From the NCBI RefSeq assembly GCF_902506575.1, contig NZ_LR732544.1, forward strand, positions 337,218 through 381,078: a stretch of DNA of 43,861 bases, read 5' to 3'. The DNA comes from Streptomyces mexicanus (lineage in GTDB: Bacteria; Actinomycetota; Actinomycetes; Streptomycetales; Streptomycetaceae). The position numbers were made by a program, and so were the translations under genes. The notes under the pieces are model-generated. The model was given only the letters and a program-made list of their open reading frames with translations. It ran no database searches and was not told where the DNA came from. Positions 1 to 8,001 of the stretch are shown piece by piece (within the stretch, counting starts at the first letter, position 1; each line of letters begins with the position of its first letter).

Positions 1-2
1 CC

Positions 3-242
3 GGGACGCAGCGCGTCCCATGGGCGGCCGGGGAAGGGGGGCGGGAGGGCCGGCGCAACCTGCTGCACGAGGTGTGGCTCCCGCTGGACGAACACATCGT
101 CCGGCTCTGGACCCCGCGGATCAGAGCGCTGGACGACCGGTACAAAGCGGCGACCGTCGACGAGGACGGCCACGCACCGGGCGGGTTCCACCGGCTGCCC
201 GGCCCCGACCTGTGGTGGTGGCGGCGACGCCCCGCGTCCTCA
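3..242 (+). pseudogene. 3' part of an unrecognised gene (5' end outside window)
   Basis: One frame is open from the window edge and reads like real protein for about 75 residues, with a mixed, acidic-basic, Trp-rich composition (motifs LLHEVWLPLDEHIVRLW and GPDLWWWRRRP). After about position 240 the frame stays open to 923, but it becomes Pro/Arg/Ser-rich and runs antisense to the acetyltransferase gene, so the true gene probably ended or was broken near 240-340. I do not recognise the family. The start lies outside the window. The end given is where coding-like sequence fades; it is not a stop codon. Low confidence. Confidence 0.3.
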
Positions 243-346
243 CCAAAGACCTCGGGCATGCGCTGCGCTCGGCCGGTGCCTTGGCACCGGCCCGGGCACG
301 GCGTGCCCCTCGGCCTCGTGCGTCACTCGCCTGCCCCGGCCTCCTG

Positions 347-883
347 TCACCCTCGGCCGAGGTGGTACCGGTCCGACGACAACGCGTACACCCGTAGGCG
401 CCGACCGACGGTGGGATCGAAGGTCTCCTGGACCGGACGCATGCCCAGCTTGACCATGATCCGTTCGGAGGCGTCGTTGCCGACTTGCGTGATGCTGACG
501 ATCCGCTTGAGCCCTCGCTCTTCGAACCCGAACCGTACGGCGGCCACGGCGGCCTCGGTGGCCAGGCCCTGCCCCCAGTGCGCACGTCCCAGCCGCCAGC
601 CGACCTCGACCGCCGGCAGTACCTCCGGCAGGTACTCGGGCACCGACAGGCCGGTGAACCCGGCCAGCTCGCCGGTGGACCGGATCTCCACGGCGAACAG
701 GCCGAAGCCCCGTGACTCCCACTCGCTCTCCCACGCCTGGATCCGGCCGCGCGTCTGCTGTTCGTCGAGAACGCCGCCGTCACGGATCCACCGCATGACC
801 TCGGGATCGGCATGGACGGCGGCCATGGGCGCGACGTCCTCCTCGCGCCAGCGACGCAGGATCAAACGGGGAGTCTCCAGCAT
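347..883 (-). CDS. GNAT-family N-acetyltransferase (RimJ/RimL-like)
   Basis: A protein of 178 residues beginning MLETPRLILRRW, the usual opening of RimJ/RimL-type acetyltransferases (Acetyltransf_3 fold). The acetyl-CoA loop region is seen as GWRLGRAHWGQGLATEAAVAA, followed by FGFEERGLKRIVSIT and the terminal N-D-A-S-E-R-I-M-x-K-L-G-M motif typical of the fold's last strand and helix. The family transfers an acetyl group from acetyl-CoA to an amine, often an N-terminal amino group or a small molecule; the substrate here cannot be read. The ATG at 883 was preferred over an upstream start at 937 because the conserved domain begins directly there. The gene stands alone and is transcribed leftward. 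Confidence 0.85.
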   Translation of the reverse strand: MLETPRLILRRWREEDVAPMAAVHADPEVMRWIRDGGVLDEQQTRGRIQAWESEWESRGFGLFAVEIRSTGELAGFTGLSVPEYLPEVLPAVEVGWRLGRAHWGQGLATEAAVAAVRFGFEERGLKRIVSITQVGNDASERIMVKLGMRPVQETFDPTVGRRLRVYALSSDRYHLGRG

Positions 884-1072
884 GACCGTCCAGACGTGTC
901 CACTCGCGGGTGCAGGGCCGTAAGCACGGGATCCCACCTGCGGAAGATCCTATCCGGAACGCCTGTTGGCCGTCCCTCCTGTTCTGCTTCGGGGGAGCGG
1001 TGGCAACCCCACGGGGAGACCGCCTCTCGGTGACGGGCGGCCGCCCTTCGGCGCCGGGTGGTCCGCTGGGAG

Positions 1073-1939
1073 CTACGGCTGCCGGTCCTCGGCCGCCGGG
1101 CCGGTCACGGTTCCGGTCGGGGTGCAGCAGGCGCTGACTTCCTGACAGGTGTCGTCCGTCCGGTCCGAGCCGGCGGCGGAGGTGGCGGCGGCCACCGGCT
1201 TGGTGGCGCGGACGACGGCGGAGTGCATGCCGTCGGCGACCTGGTGGGTCGGGGTGATCTCGATGCCGGTGAACCCGGCGGCCTCCAGGCCGGTGCGGTA
1301 CTCGGTGAAGGACAGCGCGCCGGCGATGCAGCCGACGTGGTCGCCGCGCTCGGCGCGCTGGGCGGGGGTGAGGGTGTCGTCGGCGACGACGTCGCAGACG
1401 CCGAGGCGGCCACCGGGCTTGAGGACGCGGAACGCCTCGGCGAACACGGCGGGCTTGTCGGTGGACAGGTTGATCACACAGTTGGAGATCACGACGTCGA
1501 CGGTGTGCGCGGGCAGCGGGACGGCCTCGATGGTGCCCTTGAGGAACTCCACGTTGGTGACGCCGGCCTTGGCCGCGTTGGCGAGTGCCAGGGCGAGCAT
1601 CTCCTCGGTCATGTCCAGCCCGTACGCCTTCCCCGTCGGCCCGACGCGACGGGCGGAGAGCAGGACGTCGATGCCGCCGCCGGAGCCCAGGTCCAGGACG
1701 CGCTCGCCTTCGCGCAGTTCGGCCACGGCGGTGGGGTTGCCGCAGCCGAGGGAGGCGGCCACCGCTTCGGCGGGGAGCGCGTCGCGCTCGCCGGCGGCGT
1801 AGAGGGCGGAGCCGAAGGTGTCGTCGATCTCGACCGGCTGCGGCCCGCAACAGGCGGCGCCGCCCTCGGTGACCTTCACAGCGGCTGCGGCGTAGCGTCG
1901 GCGGACGGTTTCACGCAGGTCGGTGGACTGCTCGCGCAT
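1073..1939 (-). CDS. arsM: Arsenite S-adenosylmethionine methyltransferase
   Basis: A protein of 288 residues with a Rossmann methyltransferase core: the SAM-binding motif LDLGSGGGIDVLL, then GLDMTEEML, then GTIEAVPLPAHTVDVVISNCVINL. The three cysteines that bind As(III) in ArsM enzymes are all in recognisable contexts (SLGCGNP, SNCVINLS, DHVGCIAGAL). There is also an N-terminal Cys-Cys pair at about residues 30-31 and another Cys-Cys near the C-terminus (SACCTP), as often seen in bacterial ArsM. The family methylates trivalent arsenic to mono-, di- and trimethylated species in the cytosol. No arsR, arsC or efflux gene is adjacent, so the gene is stand-alone, transcribed leftward, with GGGAG upstream of the ATG. 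The inverted repeat just upstream suggests metalloregulation in trans. Confidence 0.93.
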   Translation of the reverse strand: MREQSTDLRETVRRRYAAAAVKVTEGGAACCGPQPVEIDDTFGSALYAAGERDALPAEAVAASLGCGNPTAVAELREGERVLDLGSGGGIDVLLSARRVGPTGKAYGLDMTEEMLALALANAAKAGVTNVEFLKGTIEAVPLPAHTVDVVISNCVINLSTDKPAVFAEAFRVLKPGGRLGVCDVVADDTLTPAQRAERGDHVGCIAGALSFTEYRTGLEAAGFTGIEITPTHQVADGMHSAVVRATKPVAAATSAAGSDRTDDTCQEVSACCTPTGTVTGPAAEDRQP

Positions 1940-1982
1940 GACTCGACTCCCGGGTGACGGGCATGGGGATGCCCGAGAACGG

Positions 1983-2035
1983 ATTGTATTGACGTTCGTT
2001 GATGCCACCTTGCGTCTTGAATCGAAGAACGTCAA
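1983..2035 (-). promoter_or_regulatory. Candidate ArsR-type operator and -10 box upstream of arsM
   Basis: A perfect 9-bp inverted repeat, TTGACGTTC at 1989-1997 and GAACGTCAA at 2027-2035, flanks a 29-bp spacer. Similarity continues outside the core (GAT on the inner side of each arm). On the minus strand TACAAT (1983-1988) is a good -10 box about 44 bases before the arsM ATG and abuts one arm. AT-rich inverted repeats overlapping the promoter are usual for ArsR/SmtB repressors. That a repressor of this type binds here is inferred; no arsR gene is in the window. Confidence 0.5.
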
Positions 2036-2085
2036 GATAGACACACGTCGAAGTCTGCGCGGGAGTCCTCCCCTGCGCGCGGGTT

Positions 2086-2568
2086 CTACGCGTAGTGCCG
2101 GTAGATCGCCGACGCCACGCACGCCGGCTTCTCCGCGCCCTCCACCTCGACGGTGAAGGTCAGGCGCATCTCTACGCCGTTGCCCTTGACGTCCGCCACG
2201 GAGTCCACGACACCGTGCAGGCGGATCTTCGCGCCGACCTTCACCGGACTGGGGAAGCGCACCTTGTCCAGGCCGTAGTTGATGCTCATCGAGACGCCCT
2301 CGATGGCCAGCAGGTCGTTGAAGAGCGGGATGACGAGGGAGAGGGTGAGGTAGCCGTGGGCGATCGGGGCGCCGAAGGGGCCGGTCGCCGCGCGCTCGGG
2401 GTCGACGTGGATCCACTGGTGGTCGCCGGTGGCGTCGGCGAAGGTGTTCACCCGCTCCTGGGTGATCTCCAGCCAGTCGGTGCGGCCGAGGTCGGCGCCG
2501 GCGAGGGCCTTGATCTCGTCGAGGCCGGTGGCGGTGCGCAGGGCGGAAGAGGGCGAGGAGGTGGTCAT
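2086..2568 (-). CDS. MaoC-like (R)-enoyl-CoA hydratase
   Basis: A protein of 160 residues with a single hotdog-fold MaoC domain. The hydratase-2 signature is clear: D-A-T-G-D-H-Q-W-I-H-V-D-P-E-R-A then GPFGAPIAHGYLTLSL, with the catalytic Asp and His. The family adds water to trans-2-enoyl-CoA in the cytosol. It is the last gene of a leftward operon. Its ATG overlaps the stop of the acyl-CoA synthetase by four bases (ATGA), so it is probably translationally coupled. Context (CoA ligase, SDR, amidohydrolase) suggests it hydrates a CoA-activated intermediate of a carboxylic acid breakdown route. Confidence 0.9.
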   Translation of the reverse strand: MTTSSPSSALRTATGLDEIKALAGADLGRTDWLEITQERVNTFADATGDHQWIHVDPERAATGPFGAPIAHGYLTLSLVIPLFNDLLAIEGVSMSINYGLDKVRFPSPVKVGAKIRLHGVVDSVADVKGNGVEMRLTFTVEVEGAEKPACVASAIYRHYA

Positions 2569-4085
2569 GATGCGGCTCCGGAAGGAAGGTCGGCGGGTGT
2601 TCCGTAGGTTGCCCGGATGCGGGGCTTGAGCAGCTTGCCGGCGCCGCTGCGGGGCAGCGCGTCGGCGAAGACGACGGACTTGGGGATCTTGTACCGGGCG
2701 AGCCGCCCGCCGAGGAAGGCGAGGATCTCCTCGGCGGTGGTGGCCCGCGCCTGCGGCGCGAGGACGACGACCGCGCGGCCCACCTCGCCCCACTGTTCGT
2801 CGGGTACGCCGATCACGGCGCAGTCGGTGACGGCCGGATGCTCGTGCAGGGCCTTTTCCACCTCGGCCGGGTAGATGTTCTCCCCACCCGAGATGATCAT
2901 GTCCTTGACGCGGTCGACGATGGTGACGTACCCGTCCTCGTCCGCGACGGCCACATCGCCCGTGCGCAACCAGCCGTCCGTGAAGGCGGCGGCGGTCGCG
3001 TCCGGCAGGCCCCAGTAGCCGGACATGACGGAGGGGCCCTCGACGAGGAGTTCGCCGCGCCGGCCGCGTTCGGCGTCGTGTCCGGCGGGGTCGGTGATCC
3101 GCACGTCGTTGAAGAAGTGCGGCACACCGGCGCTGCCCGCCTTGGCCAGGGCGTTGTCCGCGTCAAGCAGGCACACGCCGGGCGATGCCTCGGTCATGCC
3201 GTAGCCCTGGAGGAAGCGCAGGCCGCGCTGCTCGTACGTACGGATCAGCGCCCGCGGGACCGGTGCGCCGCCGCACATCATCATGCGCACGGACGACAGG
3301 TCGGCCTTCGCGAACCGCTCCTCCGCGGCGATCCGCTGGAACATGGTCGGCACGCCGAACATCACCGTCACGCCGTGCTCCTCGACCAGGTCGAGGGTGC
3401 GCGAGGGCGAGAAGGACTCCTCCAGGACCAGGGTGCCGCCCTTGAGGAACGTCGGCAGGCACGTCATGTTGAGGGCCGCCGTGTGGAACATGGGGGCGGA
3501 CAGCAGGGTCACCTCGTCGGAGGCGAAGTCGGCGTCGACGAGTGTGTTGATGCTGTTCCAGGTGAGGTTGCCATGGCTGAGCGCGGCTCCCTTCGCGCGG
3601 CCCGTGGTTCCCGAGGTGTACATGATCATCGCGAGGTCGTCGAGGGAGACGCTCTCGTCGACGGGGGAGGCGTCTGCCTGGGCCAGCGCCCGCTCGTACG
3701 TGTCGTCGACGGCGACGAGCCGGCCGATTCCCGAGCCGGCCGCGAACGCGCCGAACGGCGGCGAGTGGACGAGGACGGACGTACCGGAGTCGGTGAGGCA
3801 GTGCCTCAGTTCGCCGTCCGCGAGGCGGATGTTGAGCGGGACGAAGACGGCGCCCAGCCGGCCCGCCGCGAACATGGTCTCCAGGAACGCGGGATGGTTC
3901 GGGCCGAGGAAGGCGACGCGGTCGCCGCGGCGGACGCCGAGCGAGCGCAGGTGGTGGGCGAGGCGGGTGGTGCGGTCGTGCAGCTGGGCGTAGGTGTACC
4001 GGGACCCCTGGTGGACGACGGCGAGGCGGTGGGGGTTCTTGCGGGCGCGTCGTGCGGTCCAGGAGCCGATGCCGTGGTTGCGCAT
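2565..4085 (-). CDS. Class I adenylate-forming acyl-CoA synthetase
   Basis: A protein of 506 residues, the usual length for long- or medium-chain fatty acid or aromatic acid CoA ligases. Motifs in order: the AMP/P-loop MIMYTSGTTGRAKG, the aromatic-substrate-pocket region APMFHTAALN, GYGMTEASPG (A5), GWLRTGDVAVADEDGY (A7), VDRVKDMIISGGENIYPAEVE (A8 hinge) and the C-terminal catalytic lysine in RSGAGKLLK (A10). It forms an acyl-adenylate from ATP and a carboxylate and then a CoA thioester. The ATG at 4085 has AAAGGAG at good spacing. In-frame sequence continues upstream of it, but that is a shadow of the amidohydrolase. The natural acid substrate cannot be read from sequence. Confidence 0.93.
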   Translation of the reverse strand: MRNHGIGSWTARRARKNPHRLAVVHQGSRYTYAQLHDRTTRLAHHLRSLGVRRGDRVAFLGPNHPAFLETMFAAGRLGAVFVPLNIRLADGELRHCLTDSGTSVLVHSPPFGAFAAGSGIGRLVAVDDTYERALAQADASPVDESVSLDDLAMIMYTSGTTGRAKGAALSHGNLTWNSINTLVDADFASDEVTLLSAPMFHTAALNMTCLPTFLKGGTLVLEESFSPSRTLDLVEEHGVTVMFGVPTMFQRIAAEERFAKADLSSVRMMMCGGAPVPRALIRTYEQRGLRFLQGYGMTEASPGVCLLDADNALAKAGSAGVPHFFNDVRITDPAGHDAERGRRGELLVEGPSVMSGYWGLPDATAAAFTDGWLRTGDVAVADEDGYVTIVDRVKDMIISGGENIYPAEVEKALHEHPAVTDCAVIGVPDEQWGEVGRAVVVLAPQARATTAEEILAFLGGRLARYKIPKSVVFADALPRSGAGKLLKPRIRATYGTPADLPSGAAS

Positions 4086-4098
4086 GCGGGAGCTCCTT

Positions 4099-4140
4099 TG
4101 CGTCCCTGAGAGCTGCGGGTGCGTCCCGGAGAGCTGTGAG
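4099..4140. repeat. Two tandem 21-bp direct repeats
   Basis: The units 4099-4119 and 4120-4140 match at 18 of 21 positions (core TGCGTCCC then GAGAGCTG). They lie in the 116-base gap between the amidohydrolase stop and the acyl-CoA synthetase start, just ahead of the latter's ribosome binding site. The function is unknown; it may be a slippage duplication or a leader structure. Confidence 0.55.
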
Positions 4141-4201
4141 CGCGGCTCCGAGGGTCGGGGGGACGGGCGGGACAAGCAGGGGACATCCTTGGCGAAGGGG
4201 A

Positions 4202-5086
4202 TCAGTCCTTGAGGAAGCCGAACAGCCGGGCCGCGTTCTCCTTGAGGATCTTCGGCCGGACCTCGTCCTTGATCGGCAGTGCGGCGAAGTCCTTCAGCCA
4301 GCGGTCGGGGGTGAGGAGGGGGTAGTCGGTCCCGAACAGCACCTTGTCCTTGAGCAGGCTGTTGGCGTACTGGACGAGCTGCGGCGGGAAGTACTTCGGC
4401 GACCAGCCCGACAGGTCGATGTGGACCTGCGGTTTGTGCGTGGCCACCGACAGCGCCTCGTCCTGCCAGGGGAAGGACGGGTGGGCCATGATGATCGGCA
4501 TGCCGGGGAAGTCGGCGGCCACGTCGTCGATGTACAGCGGGTTGGAGTACTTCAGGCGGATGCCGCCGCCGCCCGGTGCGCCCGCGCCGATGCCGGTCTG
4601 GCCGGTGTGGAAGACGGCGACGGCGCCGGCCTCCTCGATCGCCTCGTACAGGACGTACGCGGAGCGGTCGTTGGGGTAGAAGGCCTGGACACTGGGGTGG
4701 AACTTGAAGCCCCGCACCCCGAAGTCCCTGACCAGGCGGCCGACTTCGCGTGCGCCCGCCCTGCCCTTGGCGGGGTCGATCGAGGCGAACGGGATGATCA
4801 CGTCCGGGTTCTCGGCGGCGGCCTCGGCGATCTCCTCGTTGGGGACGGCCGGGACGCCGGTCGCGGCCTCCGCGTCGACCGTGAAGACGACACACGCCAT
4901 CCTCCGCTCGCGGTAGTAGGCGGCGATCTCGGCCAACGTCGGCTTGCGGTGGCCCTCCTCCACCTTGAAGTACGTGCTGGAGGCCGCCTCCAGCTCGGAG
5001 GACAGTGAGCCGTGGCCGCGCGAGGAGACCTCGGCGTGGGTGTGCACGTCGATCGCGGTGATCGCGTCGATGTCGATGCCGGTCAT
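4202..5086 (-). CDS. Amidohydrolase-2 family protein (ACMSD-like TIM-barrel hydrolase/decarboxylase)
   Basis: A protein of 294 residues. Metal-ligand motifs of the Amidohydro_2 / ACMSD group are in order: the HxH pair in AIDVHTHAEV near the N-terminus, a His in VFHTGQTG, a His in IIMAHPSFPWQ, and the Asp in LFGTDYPLLTPDRW. The family includes alpha-amino-beta-carboxymuconate semialdehyde decarboxylase, resorcylate decarboxylases and C-C bond hydrolases, so a decarboxylation or ring-product cleavage is possible. It sits 16 bases downstream of the SDR and upstream of the CoA ligase in a leftward operon. Which reaction it performs is not decided by the sequence. Confidence 0.88.
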   Translation of the reverse strand: MTGIDIDAITAIDVHTHAEVSSRGHGSLSSELEAASSTYFKVEEGHRKPTLAEIAAYYRERRMACVVFTVDAEAATGVPAVPNEEIAEAAAENPDVIIPFASIDPAKGRAGAREVGRLVRDFGVRGFKFHPSVQAFYPNDRSAYVLYEAIEEAGAVAVFHTGQTGIGAGAPGGGGIRLKYSNPLYIDDVAADFPGMPIIMAHPSFPWQDEALSVATHKPQVHIDLSGWSPKYFPPQLVQYANSLLKDKVLFGTDYPLLTPDRWLKDFAALPIKDEVRPKILKENAARLFGFLKD

Positions 5087-5102
5087 CTGGGCGGTCGTCT
5101 CC

Positions 5103-6005
5103 TTACAGCTGCGGGGCGGGGATGCCGTACGTCTCGGGGAGCCGGCCCACCGAGGTCGGCCAGACGGCCGCGATCGCGTCCGCCGACCAGCCGCCGTCGG
5201 TGTACGCGGCCGAGATCTCCTGCGGGTGCGACCACAGCGACAGCTTGTCGCCGCCGATGCCGACGCACTGGCCGGTGACGTCCTTCGCCGCGTCGGAGGC
5301 GAGGAAGACGACCAGGCCCGCGCAGTCCTCGGCGGTACCGAAGGCGACGCCCTTGCGCAGGGAGTCCGGGAACGGCGTGCCGTCCTTCTCGTAACGTTCG
5401 ATGTACGGGGCGAACAGCGGCATGGTCTTCGTCATCTCGGTGGCCGCGTTGGGGACGACGGTGTTGGCGGTGATGCCGGCCTTCGCCAGCTCCATGGCCC
5501 AGGTGCGCACCATCGCGGCGATGCCCGCCTTGGCGGCCGCGTAGTTGGTCTGGCCGAAGTTGCCGCGCTGGCCCGCGGGGGAGCCGGCGACGATGATGCG
5601 GCCGCCCTCGCCCTGCTCGCGCATCCTGATCGCCGCGGCGCGGGCGCAGGTGAAGGTGCCGCGCAGGTGCACGTGCTGGACGGTGTCGAAGTCGTCGTCG
5701 GACATCTTCCACAGGACGCGGTCGCGCAGGACGCCCGCGTTGGTGACCATGACGTCGAGCCGCCCGAACTCGTTCACGGCCCGGTTCACCAGGGCGTCGG
5801 CGGCCTCGCCGGTGCCGACGGCGACGACCTCGGCGACCGCCCGCCCTCCGTCCTCGGTGATCTGCTTGACGGCCGCCTCGGCCGCCTGGGCGTCCACGTC
5901 GTTGACGACGACCGAGGCGCCGGCGGCGGCGAGGGCGCGGGCATAGGCGAGGCCGAGGCCGCGTCCGCTGCCGGTGACGACGGCAACCTTGCCGGAAAGG
6001 TCCAT
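5103..6005 (-). CDS. SDR-family oxidoreductase, first gene of the PaaX-linked operon
   Basis: A protein of 300 residues with a classical short-chain dehydrogenase core: the NAD(P) motif TGSGRGLG, VTNAGVL, the active-site serine region IIVAGSPAG, and the Y-x-x-x-K motif as NYAAAKAGI. About 50 extra C-terminal residues (after CVGIGGDKLSLW) make it longer than the usual 250. This resembles the dehydrogenase part of multifunctional beta-oxidation enzymes (17beta-HSD4-like), which would fit oxidation of a 3-hydroxyacyl-CoA. The ATG at 6005 has GAGGAG upstream. It is transcribed leftward from a promoter at 6118-6146. Confidence 0.9.
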   Translation of the reverse strand: MDLSGKVAVVTGSGRGLGLAYARALAAAGASVVVNDVDAQAAEAAVKQITEDGGRAVAEVVAVGTGEAADALVNRAVNEFGRLDVMVTNAGVLRDRVLWKMSDDDFDTVQHVHLRGTFTCARAAAIRMREQGEGGRIIVAGSPAGQRGNFGQTNYAAAKAGIAAMVRTWAMELAKAGITANTVVPNAATEMTKTMPLFAPYIERYEKDGTPFPDSLRKGVAFGTAEDCAGLVVFLASDAAKDVTGQCVGIGGDKLSLWSHPQEISAAYTDGGWSADAIAAVWPTSVGRLPETYGIPAPQL

Positions 6006-6117
6006 GGATGGGTCTCCTCGAGAGGCGGAGAGGGAGCGGGAGGGCAGGAGGAAGAAGGGGCAGCGCCCCGCACGGGGCTGCCCGGCGGTTCTGCCCGTCG
6101 CTTTCGAACTGCCCGCA

Positions 6118-6146
6118 ACGCTAGGCATTCTCCTTGCGGCGGTCAA
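6118..6146 (-). promoter_or_regulatory. Vegetative-type promoter of the catabolic operon
   Basis: On the minus strand, TTGACC (6141-6146) is followed by exactly 17 bases and TAGCGT (6118-6123), close to the Streptomyces principal-sigma consensus. Transcription would begin near 6111, about 105 bases before the SDR start codon. Confidence 0.6.
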
Positions 6147-6161
6147 GACAGTGCGTAACAT
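6134..6161 (+). promoter_or_regulatory. Candidate promoter of the PaaX-family gene
   Basis: TTGCGG (6134-6139), a 16-base spacer and TAACAT (6156-6161) on the plus strand. It overlaps the divergent promoter of the catabolic operon and lies directly before the palindrome at 6163, about 40 bases before the start codon. Confidence 0.45.
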
Positions 6162-6162
6162 T

Positions 6163-6178
6163 GCCGCCGTACGGCGGC
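6163..6178. promoter_or_regulatory. Perfect 16-bp palindrome, candidate PaaX-family operator
   Basis: GCCGCCGTACGGCGGC reads the same on both strands. It lies between the divergent promoters, just after the -10 box of the regulator and upstream of the -35 box of the operon. This position would let one protein control both directions. Binding by the neighbouring PaaX-like protein is inferred. Confidence 0.5.
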
Positions 6179-6199
6179 GGTGCGACACAGGAGGACGAC

Positions 6200-7138
6200 A
6201 TGGCAGGCGGCAGAAGCCGCGCGGCGGGACAGGACACCGCGCGGGAGGCGAGCGTGGCGGAGCGGGACGAAGGCGCGGTGGGAGAGGTCGCAGGGGGCGG
6301 ACCGCGGACGGACCCGGGATCCGAGGTGACCCTGCGCCCCCAGTCCCTCATGCTCACGTTCCTCGGCAACTTCGTGCTGGGCGGCGACGTGTGCGTCTAC
6401 TCCGGCAGCATCATCGAGGTGTTCGGCCGTACGGGCGTGGGCGAGCACGCCACCCGTTCCACCCTGACCCGCATGGTCGGCCGCGGCCTGCTGCAGCGCC
6501 GCCGCGAGGGCCGCCGCATGTACTTCGGCCTCACCGACCGGGCGGCGGCCATCCTCCGCGACGGCGAGCACCGCATCTGGAAACAGGGCGCCGTCAACGA
6601 CGACTGGGACGGCACGTGGACGCTGCTCGCCTTCTCCCTGCCCGAGTCCAGCCAGCGGCAGCGCCACGACCTGCGCTCCCAGCTGACCTGGGCGGGCTTC
6701 GGCCCGCTCATCGGCGGCCTGTGGATCGCCCCGGGCCACGCGGACGTCACCGCGATCACCGCCGACCGCGAACTCGGCTCCCACGTCAGGGTGTTCCGCT
6801 CCACCGCGGACCCGGCCACCGACATCCCCCGCATGGTGCACGAGACCTGGGACCTCGCGACCCCGGCCGCCGGCTACGCCGCCTTCCTCGACCGCTGGTC
6901 CGCGTTCGCGGACGGCCGCGACGCGACCGGCGTCGACGAACTCGCCGTCAAACTGCGCCTGCTGACGGAGTGGCTCCAGATCGTCCGCGCCGACCCCCAC
7001 CTCCCGATCCAGCATCTCCCGGCCGACTGGCCCGCCGCCGCGGCCGAGGACGTCTTCCGCCGCGCCGACGCCCGCGTCGACGCGGCGTCCCGAGCGTTGG
7101 CGGAGGAACTGCTGGAGACGGCGCCGCTGCGGGGGTGA
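6200..7138 (+). CDS. PaaX-family transcriptional regulator
   Basis: A protein of 312 residues. After about 50 disordered, charged residues comes a winged helix-turn-helix (about residues 55-120: SLMLTFLGNFVLGG, then GEHATRSTLTRMVGRGLLQRRREGRRMYFGLT). The PaaX central and C-terminal domains follow (DDWDGTWTLLAFSLPE, GFGPLIGGLWIAPGH, then the Trp-rich ligand domain with WDLATPAAGYAAFLDRW). PaaX is a repressor of phenylacetate catabolism that is released by a CoA-thioester ligand. Here the divergent operon carries a CoA ligase, which would make such a ligand. The ATG at 6200 has GGAGG seven bases before it. Effector and targets are inferred from position. Confidence 0.92.
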   Translation: MAGGRSRAAGQDTAREASVAERDEGAVGEVAGGGPRTDPGSEVTLRPQSLMLTFLGNFVLGGDVCVYSGSIIEVFGRTGVGEHATRSTLTRMVGRGLLQRRREGRRMYFGLTDRAAAILRDGEHRIWKQGAVNDDWDGTWTLLAFSLPESSQRQRHDLRSQLTWAGFGPLIGGLWIAPGHADVTAITADRELGSHVRVFRSTADPATDIPRMVHETWDLATPAAGYAAFLDRWSAFADGRDATGVDELAVKLRLLTEWLQIVRADPHLPIQHLPADWPAAAAEDVFRRADARVDAASRALAEELLETAPLRG

Positions 7139-7524
7139 GGGCCCACGGGCGGCCCCTGGCCGCGCCCGCCCAGCAGCGCAGCGGTGCGGCCCTGCGGTGG
7201 GTCGCGGCACGCGGCCGTGGAGATCTGACGCCGCGGAGGTCCGGACGCGGGGAGTCGACTGCTCAGCGAGCAGCACCGCGGCCACCCGCATCAGGCGGCC
7301 CCGCAGCGCCGCGGCCGTCACGGCCGGCGTCCGTCACTCCGGTGGCCGGGTGAGCCCGGCTCCATCAGGTGTCGTGACGGAGTTCCGGATGCGGTCCCGT
7401 TCTCCCGGTCGCCAGTCCGGGGGACCAGGAGACGTCGTCCGCGTGCGGCACGAAAGAGAAAGCGATCGTCTGTCTCCCGCCCTACCAGCATTTCGGAGCA
7501 CTTAGGTGTCGAGGCTGCCCCTGG
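7139..7524. other. Gene-poor gap after the PaaX-family gene
   Basis: There is no convincing coding sequence or RNA gene. An imperfect hairpin sits near 7152-7180 and could end the regulator transcript. The region is GC-rich and lacks the codon-position bias of the flanking genes. Confidence 0.4.
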
Positions 7525-8001
7525 TCAGGACGGACTCGGAGTGCCCAGACGTTCGGTCGGCCCGCCGAAGGGCAGGACGAGGGTGCGGGTCGCCATCAGC
7601 CACGTGCCCTGCATCTTGCGGAACGTGTCCACGTAGTGGCCGATGTTCGCCGGCAGTCGGGGAGGAATCAGCGCACCTTCGGTATAGCCATCGACCCGGT
7701 AGGTGGCGAAGTAGGTGGTCGCGGAGGCGGTGTTCGGCGAGTCGACAGTGACCAGGATGTTCGTACACATCCGTCGGGACAGGCGGTCCACCGGCCGAGA
7801 GCCGAAATAGGCGCGCAGCGCTTCCCTGCCCTCGATCCGCCGCCCGTCGTACGGCCACTCCCAGACGCCGTCCGGAGTGAACAGCTCGCAGACCGTACTC
7901 GGATCGCCCAGGTCGAGCCGGTGCACAAGTTCCAGGACCAGGCGCTCGCAGGCGCGCTCCGCCAGGAGACGCTCCAAGGGATCGAGTTCGCGAGTAGTCA
8001 T
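7525..8001 (-). CDS. SnoaL-like (NTF2-fold) protein
   Basis: A protein of 158 residues with the cone-shaped NTF2/SnoaL pattern: LAERACERLVLELVHRLDLGDPSTVCELFTPDGVWEW, GREALRAYF, SRRMCTNILVTV, ATTYFATYRVDGY, and YVDTFRKMQGTWLMATRTLV. The fold covers polyketide cyclases, hydroxylases, dehydratases and ring-hydroxylating dioxygenase small subunits. The F-x-x-D-G-V-W-E pattern near residue 40 is typical of the SnoaL_4 group. It stands alone, with a strong GGAAGGGGAG ribosome binding site. The reaction is unknown. Confidence 0.8.
   Translation of the reverse strand: MTTRELDPLERLLAERACERLVLELVHRLDLGDPSTVCELFTPDGVWEWPYDGRRIEGREALRAYFGSRPVDRLSRRMCTNILVTVDSPNTASATTYFATYRVDGYTEGALIPPRLPANIGHYVDTFRKMQGTWLMATRTLVLPFGGPTERLGTPSPS

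Noticed and set aside
72..923. Treating the whole plus-strand frame as one gene
   Set aside because: After about 240 it overlaps the GNAT gene antisense and loses protein-like composition.
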